Source: Symsagittifera roscoffensis (lineage: Eukaryota > Xenacoelomorpha > Acoela > Convolutidae). Taken from it: a DNA stretch of 62,000 nt. Positions 13,101 through 25,100 of this stretch are shown piece by piece. The stretch is taken from NCBI RefSeq assembly GCF_963678635.1, contig NC_087066.1, positions 2,537,633 to 2,599,632 on the forward strand, written 5' to 3'. Below the pieces are notes generated by a model that saw only the letters and a list, made by a program, of their open reading frames with translations, was not told where the DNA came from and did not search any database. How positions within the stretch are numbered: position 1 is the first letter of the stretch; every line of letters starts with the position of its first letter. A program made the position numbers and the translations under genes.

Positions 13101-16100
13101 AAAATGAACTCGGGGAGTTTGAAAATTTCTGTTTCGTCGAGGATGTATAATTTGTCTATTTATTTCGACTGTATTTTGGTTTTGACTAGAATTTCTTATT
13201 CTACTTAGTTCTTGTGGTAGTGTTGGATATAGGTTATATGTTGGTTCGCTTAAAGGTGCTTGTCGTTGAACTGGTTCTAGTGGTTCTGATAAACGAGCAT
13301 GTCGTTCTTCAAAAGTGTATGGATTGTCTTGAAAAGAAATTCGTGTAGATGTTTGAGGATTTTGAGTAGTTGAAGGTGGTGTTTGGTTATCTTGGGATGA
13401 TGTCGGTGAAGACTGACTTTGTGACTGTTGGGTAGCAATTTTTGATAGTTTTTTGAATTATTACTTTAGTGAGAAGGTTTATGTTTATTATAATATTCTT
13501 CCAAAAAAATAATTAAAAAAATTGTTGCTAGGGCAAATGTGATGATTGCTTTCTTTATACATTTGCATATTGTCAAAATGAGGGATGATAAAAATGTTAT
13601 GAAAATTACAAACAATAAAAAAATATCAGTTCTACTGAAAATTGTTCGTATCATTTAGACAAGTTGTATAAATCGTACCTGTGGATATAATCAAGGGTTT
13701 TGGAAAGTTGGAGGAATAGTTCGAGTATAGTGTAGAAAATTAAAAAAATGTTACAAAAAATGATTAGGATTATTAGAAAAGATTCAAGTATATCAAAAAG
13801 AAATATTATAAAGGTTTCAAGTATTGTAAAAAAATGTTTAAGATTTATGAGTATTTGAGTAACTGATTGAGAGAAGAGCATTTAAGAAATGATCTCTTGG
13901 TCGAATATTTTTTGCTGTTTGAGGCGATTTTCAAGTGTGGTCGGATTATTTATTAGTTTTTTGACAAGTGGGTTGAGTTTTGTAAAAAATTGTTGGGGGC
14001 AATTTTCATGGTGATCGGGAGGTCGTCTTTTTCTTTATTTTTGTTTGTCAAATGATCCGGGGTATGGTGAGATTTTTATACTTTAGGCTAATTAAAATGT
14101 TCATTTTGTTACTTTAGGCTAAGTTAACAAATTTGCTTTGGGGGTATTCGTGGTCTGAGTTGGGGAAATATTGTTGATCTTTGGGTTATTAGATAAGGGA
14201 GGGGTACGGTATTATGGTGATATTTATTTTAGTTGTCAAGTTGGAGTGGTTTGCTTATTTTTGACCTGGAGGTCGTAAAGTTATAGTTATAGATGTGCCT
14301 GGAGTTCTATATGATTCGTCTAATTGGTCTTAGTTTGAGTTAGAGAAAGTGACGGGTTGGATGAATCCTATTGGTTTATTTTGAACTAGAATTATTACGT
14401 ACTTGTCAGCATGTTATTTTGAAAAATGTAAATGAAAAATGTTTCGAAGGTTTCAAGATAGTGAAGTATAATGTTAAAATTACTTTTGAAATTCCACTTT
14501 CTTTAAAATTTTAGATTGGGGATGAATATTTTATAGTTTTTACGTGGTTGATTTCGGAGTCTTGTTGTTTTTCTATTTTCTGATTTGTCGATTTGTTCTT
14601 GGGGTATTATTTGTTCGGTCATTTTTCTATTTTTTCTTTGTTTTGGAGATTCTTTATGGTTTTGTGTATTGTTTTTGGTGGCGGTTGGTTTTGTGTTTTG
14701 ATTTTCGGTGGGGTTATCATTTTGTTCTGTGTTTTTCAGATGTGGTTCATTTTGAATGATTTTTAATCCTGTGAAAGAATATAATTGAATTAATTCGCGG
14801 AGTGCGTATTCTTTTGGGTAATAAGGTAATAGGTTGTTTCGATGTTGAACGATTTCTTTTTTGTTTGAGTCGGTAATTTTATATGTGACATCAGTGGGTT
14901 TTGCAATTATTTGGTATGGTCCTTTTCGAAGGGGTTGTAATTTTTTAGAAATTCCTTTTTGAGTATTAAAATTAGGTATTAAAACAAATGTTCCAATTTT
15001 TAATTCGGAGGCTGGTGTAAAACGTGAATTGATTTGTTCATTAATGTTTTGTCTTTGTAATAACTTTTTTGTTATTTTTTGATAAATTTCATTGTGTTTT
15101 TTATCTCTATTTAGAATCCATTCGGTGTGTGTACCGGAGGCTAGTTTAAGAATTTGTGGGTGATGAAAATGATCTTCATCGTGTGTATGTAAAGGTAGGT
15201 TATAACAAGTTGAATCTTTATTTGGTTGACAATAACCTTGTGCGTTTTTATGAGAATTTGCTGTAAACATTATTGGTTTGCGTGGCTTTTGGTTAAAAAC
15301 CATTTCGTATGGTGACATTCCTAAAGTTGTCGTTATTTGTGAATTATATGCTAAGGGAAATAATTTTACATCTGCTGACCATTCGGTATATTTTGTATCA
15401 TTTCCGTTGATGATACATCTAAGATATTCTTGTAATGAACGGTTCATACCTTCGACTAAGCCGTTTGTCCAAGGTGCATGAGATGTACGTGGTTTGTGTT
15501 TAATGTTATATAAATGACATAGTGTGATAATTTCATTATTTATGAATTCTGTACCGTTGTCTGTGACTAAAATTTCTGGTAGTCCGAATTTTGCTATCCA
15601 GTGTTCATAGAGTGTTGTGTAAGCGTAATAAGCGTTACAATGTGGTACTGGGTTAAGTGCTACATAATGTGTAAATGCGTCAACAATTACCATAATGTAG
15701 GAGTTTCCTTCGGATGAGGGTGAAATTGGTCCTTTAGTATCAAATGAGATACGATGATTAAAGTACAAACTTTGTCCTTTAAAATCTTGTTTTTGTGCTA
15801 TTTGTTTTTGATTTGGGTAAGGTTTATTTAGTTGACATACTATACAGTCATTGCATAGTACTTTTATCCAAATTGGTGTATTTGGGAAATAAAAGTTTTG
15901 TATAAAATTTGAATATGTTTTCTCTGATCCAGAGTGTCCTTTAATATTTTGTGTATGTGAAATATTAAAAGCTATAAGAATCATACTTAAAGGGAGACAT
16001 GGAACTGTAGATTCATTCAGGTTATACTCTAAAAGGTCTGTTTTTTCGTTAATTGTTGTGTTGATAAATTTGCGAAAGTATCGGAGGAGTGTTTTGTTTC

Positions 16101-19100
16101 CTAGAATGGTTGAATCTGCTTTGATAGGTTTAGTTTTATATTTGTGCCATGATTTCAGTTGTCGAATTACTGGGTCAAGGTTTTGATATTGTTTCAGTGT
16201 TGAAATTGTAATTATTTCTGTTGGGGGGAGAAAAATGTTTTCGATTTCTAATTTAGATAAGGGTATTGTATCAAGTGGGTCGTGAAGGTCAAAAACTTGA
16301 TTTATTGTGTATTTTGAATCATTTGTTTGTGGTCCTGATAAAATTATTTTATCAGTTAAATCTTCTTTTTCAATTAGTGGAAAATGGTCTTTCTTAGGCG
16401 GGTGTTGTTTTGTTCGTTTTTGTTGGGTGTTATTTTTTATCCATTGAGAATATGGGATTGGTTTGAAAGTTGATGTTCCAAGTAGATCAACTTCATAATG
16501 ATTATTTTGACAATCTAAATAAAGTGGGAAATGTTGTAAATTATTTATTTGTGATTGTTCAATATCAGTTTTTACTGCATATTTGCATTCCAATCGGGGT
16601 GATGTTTCGTTTTCTGCAAGGTAGAATTTTATGTTTTTGGGTATTTCAACTGTTGTTTTTCGTGTAAGTAATTCAGGTGGTGTATTTCGACTTAAGGTGT
16701 CTGGTAATGCAAGATTTTTTCCTGCAGTCCAAACTATATGTAAGTTTGGAAATTTCATTAGAATTAGTTGAAATCTGTAAACTCGGTGGTTTGGGTTAGA
16801 TTTTTGTGTAAAGAGAAAGATGATTGGTTTATGGTCTGTGAATAGAACTGTTGGATGTTTTGATCCAAGTATCAGAAATTCATATTCTGTCAGTGTATAT
16901 ATTATGGCTGTACATTCTCTCATTAGAGTTGAGAGTCGTAGCTCTGCTTGAGTGAATAATCGAGAATTTGCTGATATGAGGTTCATTTTATTTGTACCAT
17001 TATGTGATTGTAATAGTGCTGCACCGATGCCAAAGTTCGAAGCATCGCACATTGCATAAAATGGTTGATTTGAATCTGGAATTGTGTTTGAAATTTGTTC
17101 AGTTAAAAGTTTCTTTATTTCTTCAAATCGTGTTTGATGTTCTGTGTTCCATTCAAAATTATTTTGTTGTCTAAGGATGTTATAAAATGGTCGTAGATAT
17201 AATTGCATTTTATAAACATATTTACTTAAAAAGTTTAACATTCCAAGAAATTCTTGGATTTTCTTTTTATTTGTTGGTGGTTGAAGTTTTTGAATAGCGT
17301 CAATGCGTGATTTCAATGGAGTGATTGTTTTTCTTTCTATATTATGTCCTAAGAATTTAACTCTTGTCAAAAAGAAGTGTGATTTATCGGGGGCGGCCTT
17401 CAGATTTTCGTTCTGAAGTATTTGGTGATATTTTTCTAAAACATTGAACATCTCGTCTTTTGTTTGTGATTGCATAAAAACATCGTCTAGATAGGTGATT
17501 GCGTTTTTCTTGAGTATTAGTGGTCTAAAAATTTTGCTCATAAAAGCTGAAAATGCTGCTGGTCCTATGGATATTCCATAGAATAAGCGGTTGAATTCAT
17601 ATTGTTGGTTTCCGATAACAAATTGTGTTAAACGTCGTGATTGTTCATCTAGTGGCATTTGATTGTATGCACTATTCATATCGGCGGTTGTAAAGTATTT
17701 GCCGTTTATTTTTGTTAAAATAACTTGTATTGGTTCAATGGGCCAATTACATTTTGATTCATCTATAAGTGAATTGAGGTATCTAGCATCGAGAACGATT
17801 TTTAATGATTCTCCTTTAGCTAGAATGATAACGGGGTTGATAAATGTGTTGCCTTTTGGTTGTTCTTCTTTGTTTACTGGTGATATAATGTTGTATTGTT
17901 CTAAAATATCGAGTAATCTGTTCACTTTATCATGTAAGTGAATTGGTACTTTACTTGCTCTCTGTTTTTTGAAAACTGCGTCTGGTTTTAACGGGAGATG
18001 TAGTGATGAACTGATTTTTCCAACATCAAATTTTGATGTTGCATAGACTGATGAATATTTAATTAGCTGTTTGGCTAACTTTTCGAATTCGTCTTGTGTT
18101 ATTTGTGAATGTTGGAAATTAAACATTGTTAAAAATTTCTGTTGGTCCTCTGTGTAGTTACTTATGTTGAATGTAGGTTTGAAATATGGAGTTTTTGTGA
18201 AATAATCCGTATTTCTGTTTTCGTTACTTATTATATTATTTATAGATAATTCTTCATTAAGAATTGTAGATTGGCAAATATCTAGTAATTGGAGTATATT
18301 ATTTACGCGATAGGCTTTTTCGTGTATTGGTGATATTGTAGCGTTGGTTTCACAATATCCTAAAAGTCCTAAAGGTAATGTTACTTTGTAAGGTGTGTTG
18401 TTATAGACATGTAAGGAAATGATATCGGAATTCGAATTTTTCAAATATTTTATGGATGAGATTGTGATTTTGAAAAATTTGTGAATAGGTTTGAATTCAA
18501 ATTCTGACATATAAAATTTTTGTTTGTTTTGTTCTTTATCATATTGGTGAACTTGTTTGATTGAAAAATTATAGATATTTCCTGATAGTGGTTTTAGGTG
18601 TTTTCTTTGTTGGTTAAATATCGGGTAGAATTTTGAAAAGAATGGTGGTTGTTTATTTAATCTTTGAAAAAATGTTAAGGATGTTTCTTTTGTTTTTGTA
18701 TATTTATCTTTGATTAATATTTTACTATTTAGTATGTTAATTGTTGGTATATACTTCGAAATAAATGGTATTCCAATGATATTATATTTAATGTCAGTGA
18801 TATGGAATATTTGTTTAAATGGCTTATTTAAAATTTTGCTTTGTTCCATTGTTCTGGTGGGGAGGAGAAATAATTGGATTTTTCCGTAGTTTATCAATGT
18901 TGATCCTTGTGCTGTTGCTAGTTTGCTGGAGGTTTCAAGAGGTGTTAGCTTTGGGTGTAAAGTTTTTATTTCATTCCATGTGGGGATGTTTATTATGTTT
19001 GATTCTGCTCCTGAATCAATTAAAAAATCTATTTCAAGGTCTGGTGGTTGAAATTCTTTATTTCTTGGGCTTTCTAAGAGAAATGGTATTGTCCAAATTT

Positions 19101-22100
19101 TTTCTTTGGGTTGTTGTTTTTGTATATTTTGATAAATGTGGTTTGTATTCAAGCATTTTGTTTTGGTATTTTTATTGGTTTGATTTGTAGTGTTAATCTC
19201 ATTTGTTTCTTGCGTCGTTGGTGTGGAATTTATGGGTGTAGTGTAATAATTTTGAAGAAATTCTGATTGATTTTCATATATGTGTGATGAAAAGGGTTGT
19301 TCATATATGACAGATTCATAATCATTTTCGACTTTTATCATATTGATAGAAAGAGTGTTTTCAGTATCACTTTCTGAATCTGATGATGTACAGTTTATTT
19401 GATTGAGTTGTAACGTATCAGTTACTGTGTCATCAATACCTGGAGGGTCTGATGTTGTTTCTGGATTAGACTGTACTTGATTGATTTGTCTTTGATGTTT
19501 AGGTGTACTACTTCTGTGGCGATTATTAGAATTATTATAGTTATTATTATTCCGGTGTGGTGATTGGGAATAATTTCTATAACGATTATTATAACTTGGG
19601 TGTCGATTTTGTGAATTATTTCGCGATCTGTTTTGGTAATTATTGTTTGGTCTGTTATAGTTCGATCTATTATATGAGTTATTCCTTGATCGATTGTTCG
19701 GGTAATTCTGGTTTCGGTTGTTTGAATAACTTCTATTTCGATTATAGGAGTAGTTTCAATTCCTATTGTATGATGAATTTCGTGATTGGTTGTTTGGATA
19801 GTAGTTATTTCTTGATTGGGAATTAGATCTAGAAACAAATCGTTGTGTATTTGAATTTGATCTGGAGTAGTTATTTCGACTATTTGGTCTATTGTAGTGA
19901 TTTTGTGATGAATTTTGTGTATTTCTTCGTTCTGGCGATCTTCCTCTATAACTTGAGTTATATGGTGATTGATTTCTTGTATAATTTGTATTGTTCGGGA
20001 GTGGTTTTCCTGAACTGTTGTTGCTGTGGACTGTTTTGTTCGGTAGATTTTGATCTTTTTTCATGTATTGATAGAATGATTTATTTGGTTCTTTATATTT
20101 TTGAGGTTTATTTTGATTGTCTTGCTGTTTTTGTCTACATTCAGAAATACTGTGTCCGTATCGTCGGCAATAATTACACCATTTTTTGAAAGATGGTTTG
20201 CCTTTAAAGTTCGGGTTCTTTTCGTAAATATTGAGTATTTCAGTGATTTTTTCAACGAGGTCTGTCTCTGATTCCTGTATATTATTAATATTAGTGGGAG
20301 TCGTTTCAATTCTATTAACGTATTGTAATTTCAGATTTTCCGTTTCTTCTAGTTTCATCGTGATTTCTGCTTGTTCTAATTTGTCTACTAGTTTTCGAAA
20401 ATCTAAATCGGGTTCTCGAATTGAAGAAGGATGGGATGCTCTCTTTTTTATTGCTATTTTCCTTAATTGTGGTGTTAAGGTCATCATTAAGATTTCTGTC
20501 ATCTTTGTGTTTTTATAGTCATGTGTATTTAATGAATATGCTTTTCGAACTAGTGTTTCGATTCGTACAGCTATTTGCTTGATGGTTTCGTTTGGTAATC
20601 TGCGAATTTCATTACATAAAACTCTTTGTTGTTGTTTGTTTCTTTCGGAGTCAAACATTTTTGAAAATTCTTGTGTAAACCTTTTCCAGTTTGATTTTAT
20701 TTCTAGAGGTAGTACTGAAAACCATTTTTGGGCTGCGCCATCTAGGGTTGTTTGTATTAACGCTGTGCGTCGATGTATCCAGTTTTGATGTAGTGGCGTA
20801 TTAATTGGTTCAGGTCCAATATTTAAAATCAGGTTTGCTGTTACTGCATTTAAATAATCTTCTACAGAGTATTCAGGGTCTGTTCCTGTGAAAACCATTA
20901 AAGGTTTGTTTGATGTTATTGATGATCCACCCATAAGGTATGGATTCATTGTCATTTGTAATGATTCTGCTGCATTTGGCATTTGAGAAAAATTTGAAAG
21001 TTGGTTTCTTGTTATTTCATGTTGTTGGAGATAATATGGGAGTGGTATTTCATTTTGCATTTGTGATGCTTGATACGAGTGTGCAGTCATTGGATTTTGT
21101 TGTTGAATTGGTTGAAAAGATTGTGTATTAATTAGATTTTGTTGTTGAATTGGTTGTTGATGTTGTGCATCTATTGGTTGTGGAGAAAAATTTCTATGAT
21201 TTGTACGTGTTCTCTGTATTCCTTGTCTACGATATTCTTGAGTATTTGGTGCAAATATATCTGGTTGTAAGAAATCATCATCTGAGGATAAATAATCCAT
21301 TTGATAAGATGTCTGTTTTTTATTTTTATTTTGTTGAAAAAATGGGTAATTTTCACTGTGATCCTGTGGAGGATTTGTTTGGAAATTTATTGAATTAGGT
21401 TGGGTCATTGGGTTATCCCAATTTCGAGATCTTGTATATTGGTTAAAATTTCTTTGTGGTTGGTTATATGTTTTTGATGGATGTGTATAATTATAATTAT
21501 GGTCTGCAAAGTTGTTTCTAGTGAATGTTTTGTGTGTTTTTGATGGTATTGTCATGGGTCTGTATGTTTGGTAATCCATATGTGAATATTTAGGAGCAAC
21601 CGAAGGTTTAACGGTTGATTGTAAGGTTACCTGTGTTTGTGAAGGATTTGTATTTCTTGGTGTTGTTAAATTTGGGCGTATTGGTGAAATACTTTGTTGT
21701 GTAGTTGTTGTGTGCACAATTTCTTCATTTATGAAGTGTGATGGTGTCTGGATATCTTGTTGAGTAAGATTCCTAGTTCCATTGAGGTTTTCATTGTGTA
21801 TAACTGTAGAGTTTAAACTATTATTTTGTGTATCGGGCAAAAATGTATTATAGTTTAATGGTGTTGCATCAATGGTTAATGGTATTACTTTTACATAATC
21901 TCTTATGTAAGATATCGTACTTATTGCTTGACTTGAGATTGATTGTGGGAAGCTTATAAATGCGGGATGAGACCATTCGGGGTCCCAAACATAATCTGAT
22001 TGTTCTGTGATAGCGGTATCATCGTTCGAGTTTTGAGGTCTAAAATTTTTTCTTGCTTGTGCAATTAAATCAATATTGTGTGTGAAATAATCTATTATGA

Positions 22101-25100
22101 ACCATGCCAAAATTTTTTGTAGATCGTGTTTTGTATGTTGTGAAACGTCGTCTTTCGTGAAATTTTCTTTAATGATGTTTAAATAACTAGAGAGTAATGT
22201 GATTTCATGTCGTACTCTTAAATGCTTAGATGTTTCTGTCGGTGAGACATTTGTTATTGGGATTTCGTTTTCTAATATCGAAATATAACTATATATTATT
22301 GCGTAAACTTCATTGGTGAATATGGAGTTTGCTCTTTGTGAGTTATGATATTGGATGCTTTTTATATATTCTGAAAAAACTTTTGAAAATTCTAAATCAA
22401 GGTCGTCTGTTTGAATTGTATATTTTCTATTATTATGGTTTGGTGAGGTGAATTCTATGGAGTAGATTCCATACTGTTGTGTTATGTTGCATATATCTTT
22501 TAAGTAGTGGTCTATGATTTGTCTTTTGATTTTTACATCTGGGAACTCTGTTTTACATGGACTGATTCCGGGTTCAAATAAATTTAATAGTAAATTTTTG
22601 CAAAATATATGCTGTCCTCTATCAGTGGTTGCATCTACTATAAAGGGAAAGATTTCATCATCATCTGGACTTTCTTCACCTGGGGTGTGCGTTGAGCTCA
22701 TTTTTTCGTTCGATGACTGTTAATATGTAATTATCAATGTGTCTAATTGGTTGATTCCAATTGTATAAATGTACTGGTTTGTGTTTATACTGCTTTTTTA
22801 TTCTTCTTTTTCCTCTTTTTGATGAATTTGAAGTTGTTTCTGAGTCAGAAAAATATAATTGATTGTGAAGTGGGCAATTTTTATCTATTGATTCTTTTAG
22901 TTTGTAAAGTTCGTCTAAACTGTTAGTTTCTGATTCTGAAAATGCGTTTCGATTTTTTGAAAATCTTTTTCGTGTTATTTGTCTTTGTTTCGTTATTATT
23001 TTTCTTTTTAGTGTTTGTCTTTTTGTTCGAATGTATCCAACTGTTTGTGTATGAGGTGTGATTACAAGGTCGTATTTTTTGTTATCTATTTCACAATTGT
23101 GTAAAACGATTGTTTGTTTATTTCCTAGGTTTTTAAATGACATAAGGTTTAGGATGACGGATGCAAAAGGTTGTTAAATGATTTCTATTTTCTTAAACTG
23201 TTAGTTCTTACGATTTTTTGGTTAGCTTAACCTGGGTCTATTTGTTCAGGGTTGGAGAGAAAAGTATATCGATTCCGAAGAATGATTTTTTACTTTCTCG
23301 TGGCTAGTATAAGTTAAGGTGTTAACTTACTTAATCTTACTTAGGGGTAGTGATTGTGTTCAAGGGTTGGAGAATAGTAAATCGATCCACAAGGTTCAGG
23401 TATAATTAGAACGCGAGTAGTTCGTTAGATACTATTTTAAACTTACTAAGTCTAAGATTTATCCTGGGTCTGGTAAGAGGGGGGGTCAAGTGAAGGATGA
23501 ATAACCGAAGTTCTTCACTGTTTATCCTAATTTGAATGATTAGTTTTGTTTAAAAATTTCTATTAGTCTTGGGTCTTTAGAAAGGGTTGGGTAGTGAATC
23601 GACGTTTGAGGTCGTTAGACACTAATTAAGTGGGTGGGGGAGAACAAAGTTGTTCTGTTTGATCCAAGGATAAGCCTTGATGATCAAATTTGAAATTTAA
23701 TTAAGTAGAAAATGATTTAAGATCCAAGGATAAGCCTTGATGATCTGGTTTTAAAATTAAGTGAATTTAAGTTTTAATAAAATTTTAAATGTGTGTAAAG
23801 GAAAGATTTAGTGTTTTGATGATATTAGTGGGTTTATGATTGCTGTTATGTTTTAGATGATGGAGCTGGAACAACAGGATGATTTATGATTACTAACCAT
23901 TTATTGTCATGCTACTAATTTTTATTTTTTATTTTTCAATAAATATTTTTCAAACATGTTTTGTATATTACTGCAGAGTTTTTTAGGAAAACGATCTTAG
24001 ATCTTTTTATCAATCGTTATTGTATATTAATAATTTTGTTTAGCGCCTGAAATGATTTTGAGGATTGACTTCAAGGTTTTATGTTTGCAAATGAAAATCT
24101 AAATTCATTGCTAGTAGTATTCTAAATATAAAAGTTTGTTCTGGTTTTTGCCTAACTATCATATAGCTATATGGCAAGTTTCTACTTTGTCGTATGTCGT
24201 CTCTGTTTCGAGGTCTTCTTCCAATTCCGGGTAGTTCTGTTATGGTTCGGAATATTGGCTCTGATCTATTGAGTCGTAGAGACATTTCGATTAAATTATT
24301 GTCGTATAACATTTTGTAAATGTTTTTGTCTAATTTCTAATCTATTTTGGTTAATTCTAAGCTATTAAGGTCTTGTTCGAGACTTATGGTCGCACCAGAT
24401 GAGTTAGGACTGGAGTGTATAACTCATAGAGTAATTTCGGATAGGGTACACCGTCTGCTCGTCACGCTATCTTATTTTCGGCCGGATAGATTCGTGCAAC
24501 TTCTTAGTCTAATACCGATCCTAATCTTACTCTTATACTATCTAGTCTCAGGTTGTTTAACTAGTCTCTGCTAGGCTCAATAGATCTAGGGTATACTGGT
24601 TTATTGCGGCTGCTGAAGTGCTCGGGAGAGTCCAACTAATTTCTAAGTTAAATTCAAATCTCTCTGGTGCTGAAATTACAAGTAACTTCAGCACTTACAA
24701 ATAAGTGGGTTGTTAGTTAGATGGATCATGATTGGTTAATATTAAATACTTTACATTGGTAAAATATCTAATTTATCCAATCATAAAATGTAGTTTAGAT
24801 CAGGTTCCAAAAGTCATGCAAATTTCATTCACCATGACGTAACTTTTCGGCTGGTTTATTTATATTTACACTAGTATTTCACTAATGAGTAGGTTTAACG
24901 GAGGATCATTTCATCCCGTTCCTTTCCTTTTCCTCCCCTCTGAGCAATCTGTCTTTCATTGTATTGGCTAAATATAAATTTCATGGTAAATTTGTATTTC
25001 AATGATAAAATATAAACCGGAAAATTGAAATCCTTCTTTCTTTATCGAGACTCTTAATCAAAAATAATTGACTATTACAGGTTACTTTTCATACTAGATC

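Larger units (their letters stand above)
23144..24399 (-). other. Leader region of the giant element, with degenerate repeats
   Basis: A 1.25-kb stretch between primer-binding site and first sizeable ORF. Plus-strand motifs repeat: GGGTTGGAGA/GGGTTGGG at 23249, 23364 and 23584 (spacings 115 and 220), each followed by ATCGA-type sequence; CTGGGTCT-type motifs; and GATCCAAGGATAAGCCTTGATGATC-like units at about 23660 and 23720. In retroviruses this region holds packaging and dimerisation signals; that role here is inference. A 77-codon frame (24312-24079, with [11 protein letters not shown]) starts 70 nt after the primer site and could be a leader peptide or 5' exon. Confidence 0.6.
5893..24809 (-). 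mobile_element. Giant 18.9-kb Ty3/gypsy-type, envelope-bearing LTR element
   Basis: Bounded by two 410-bp LTRs that begin TG and end CA and are flanked by the 4-bp direct repeat AAAG (5889-5892 and 24810-24813). Coding is on the minus strand: leader, 155-aa ORF, gag, UGA, pol, small ORFs, 377-codon frame, envelope-like ORF, 601-aa ORF, 1.6-kb 3' noncoding region. Pol order protease-RT-RNaseH-integrase places it in the Ty3/gypsy-retrovirus lineage. It lies inside intron 1 of the WDSUB1-like gene in the same orientation. LTR identity and open frames suggest recent insertion. Typical Ty3/gypsy elements and simple retroviruses are about 5-11 kb, so this is exceptionally long. Confidence 0.95.

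Noticed and set aside
13440-13470. Slippery-looking A AAA AAC before the 377-codon frame, as a -1 frameshift site from the 62-aa ORF
   Set aside because: The 62-aa ORF stops at 13466, before the slippery sequence, so its ribosomes cannot reach it in frame.
19422-19838. 138-aa minus-strand frame spanning the gag-pol boundary, as a frameshift bridge
   Set aside because: Gag and pol are already in the same frame with only one UGA between them; this overlapping Thr/Ile-rich frame is a by-product of the Asn/Arg-rich repeats.
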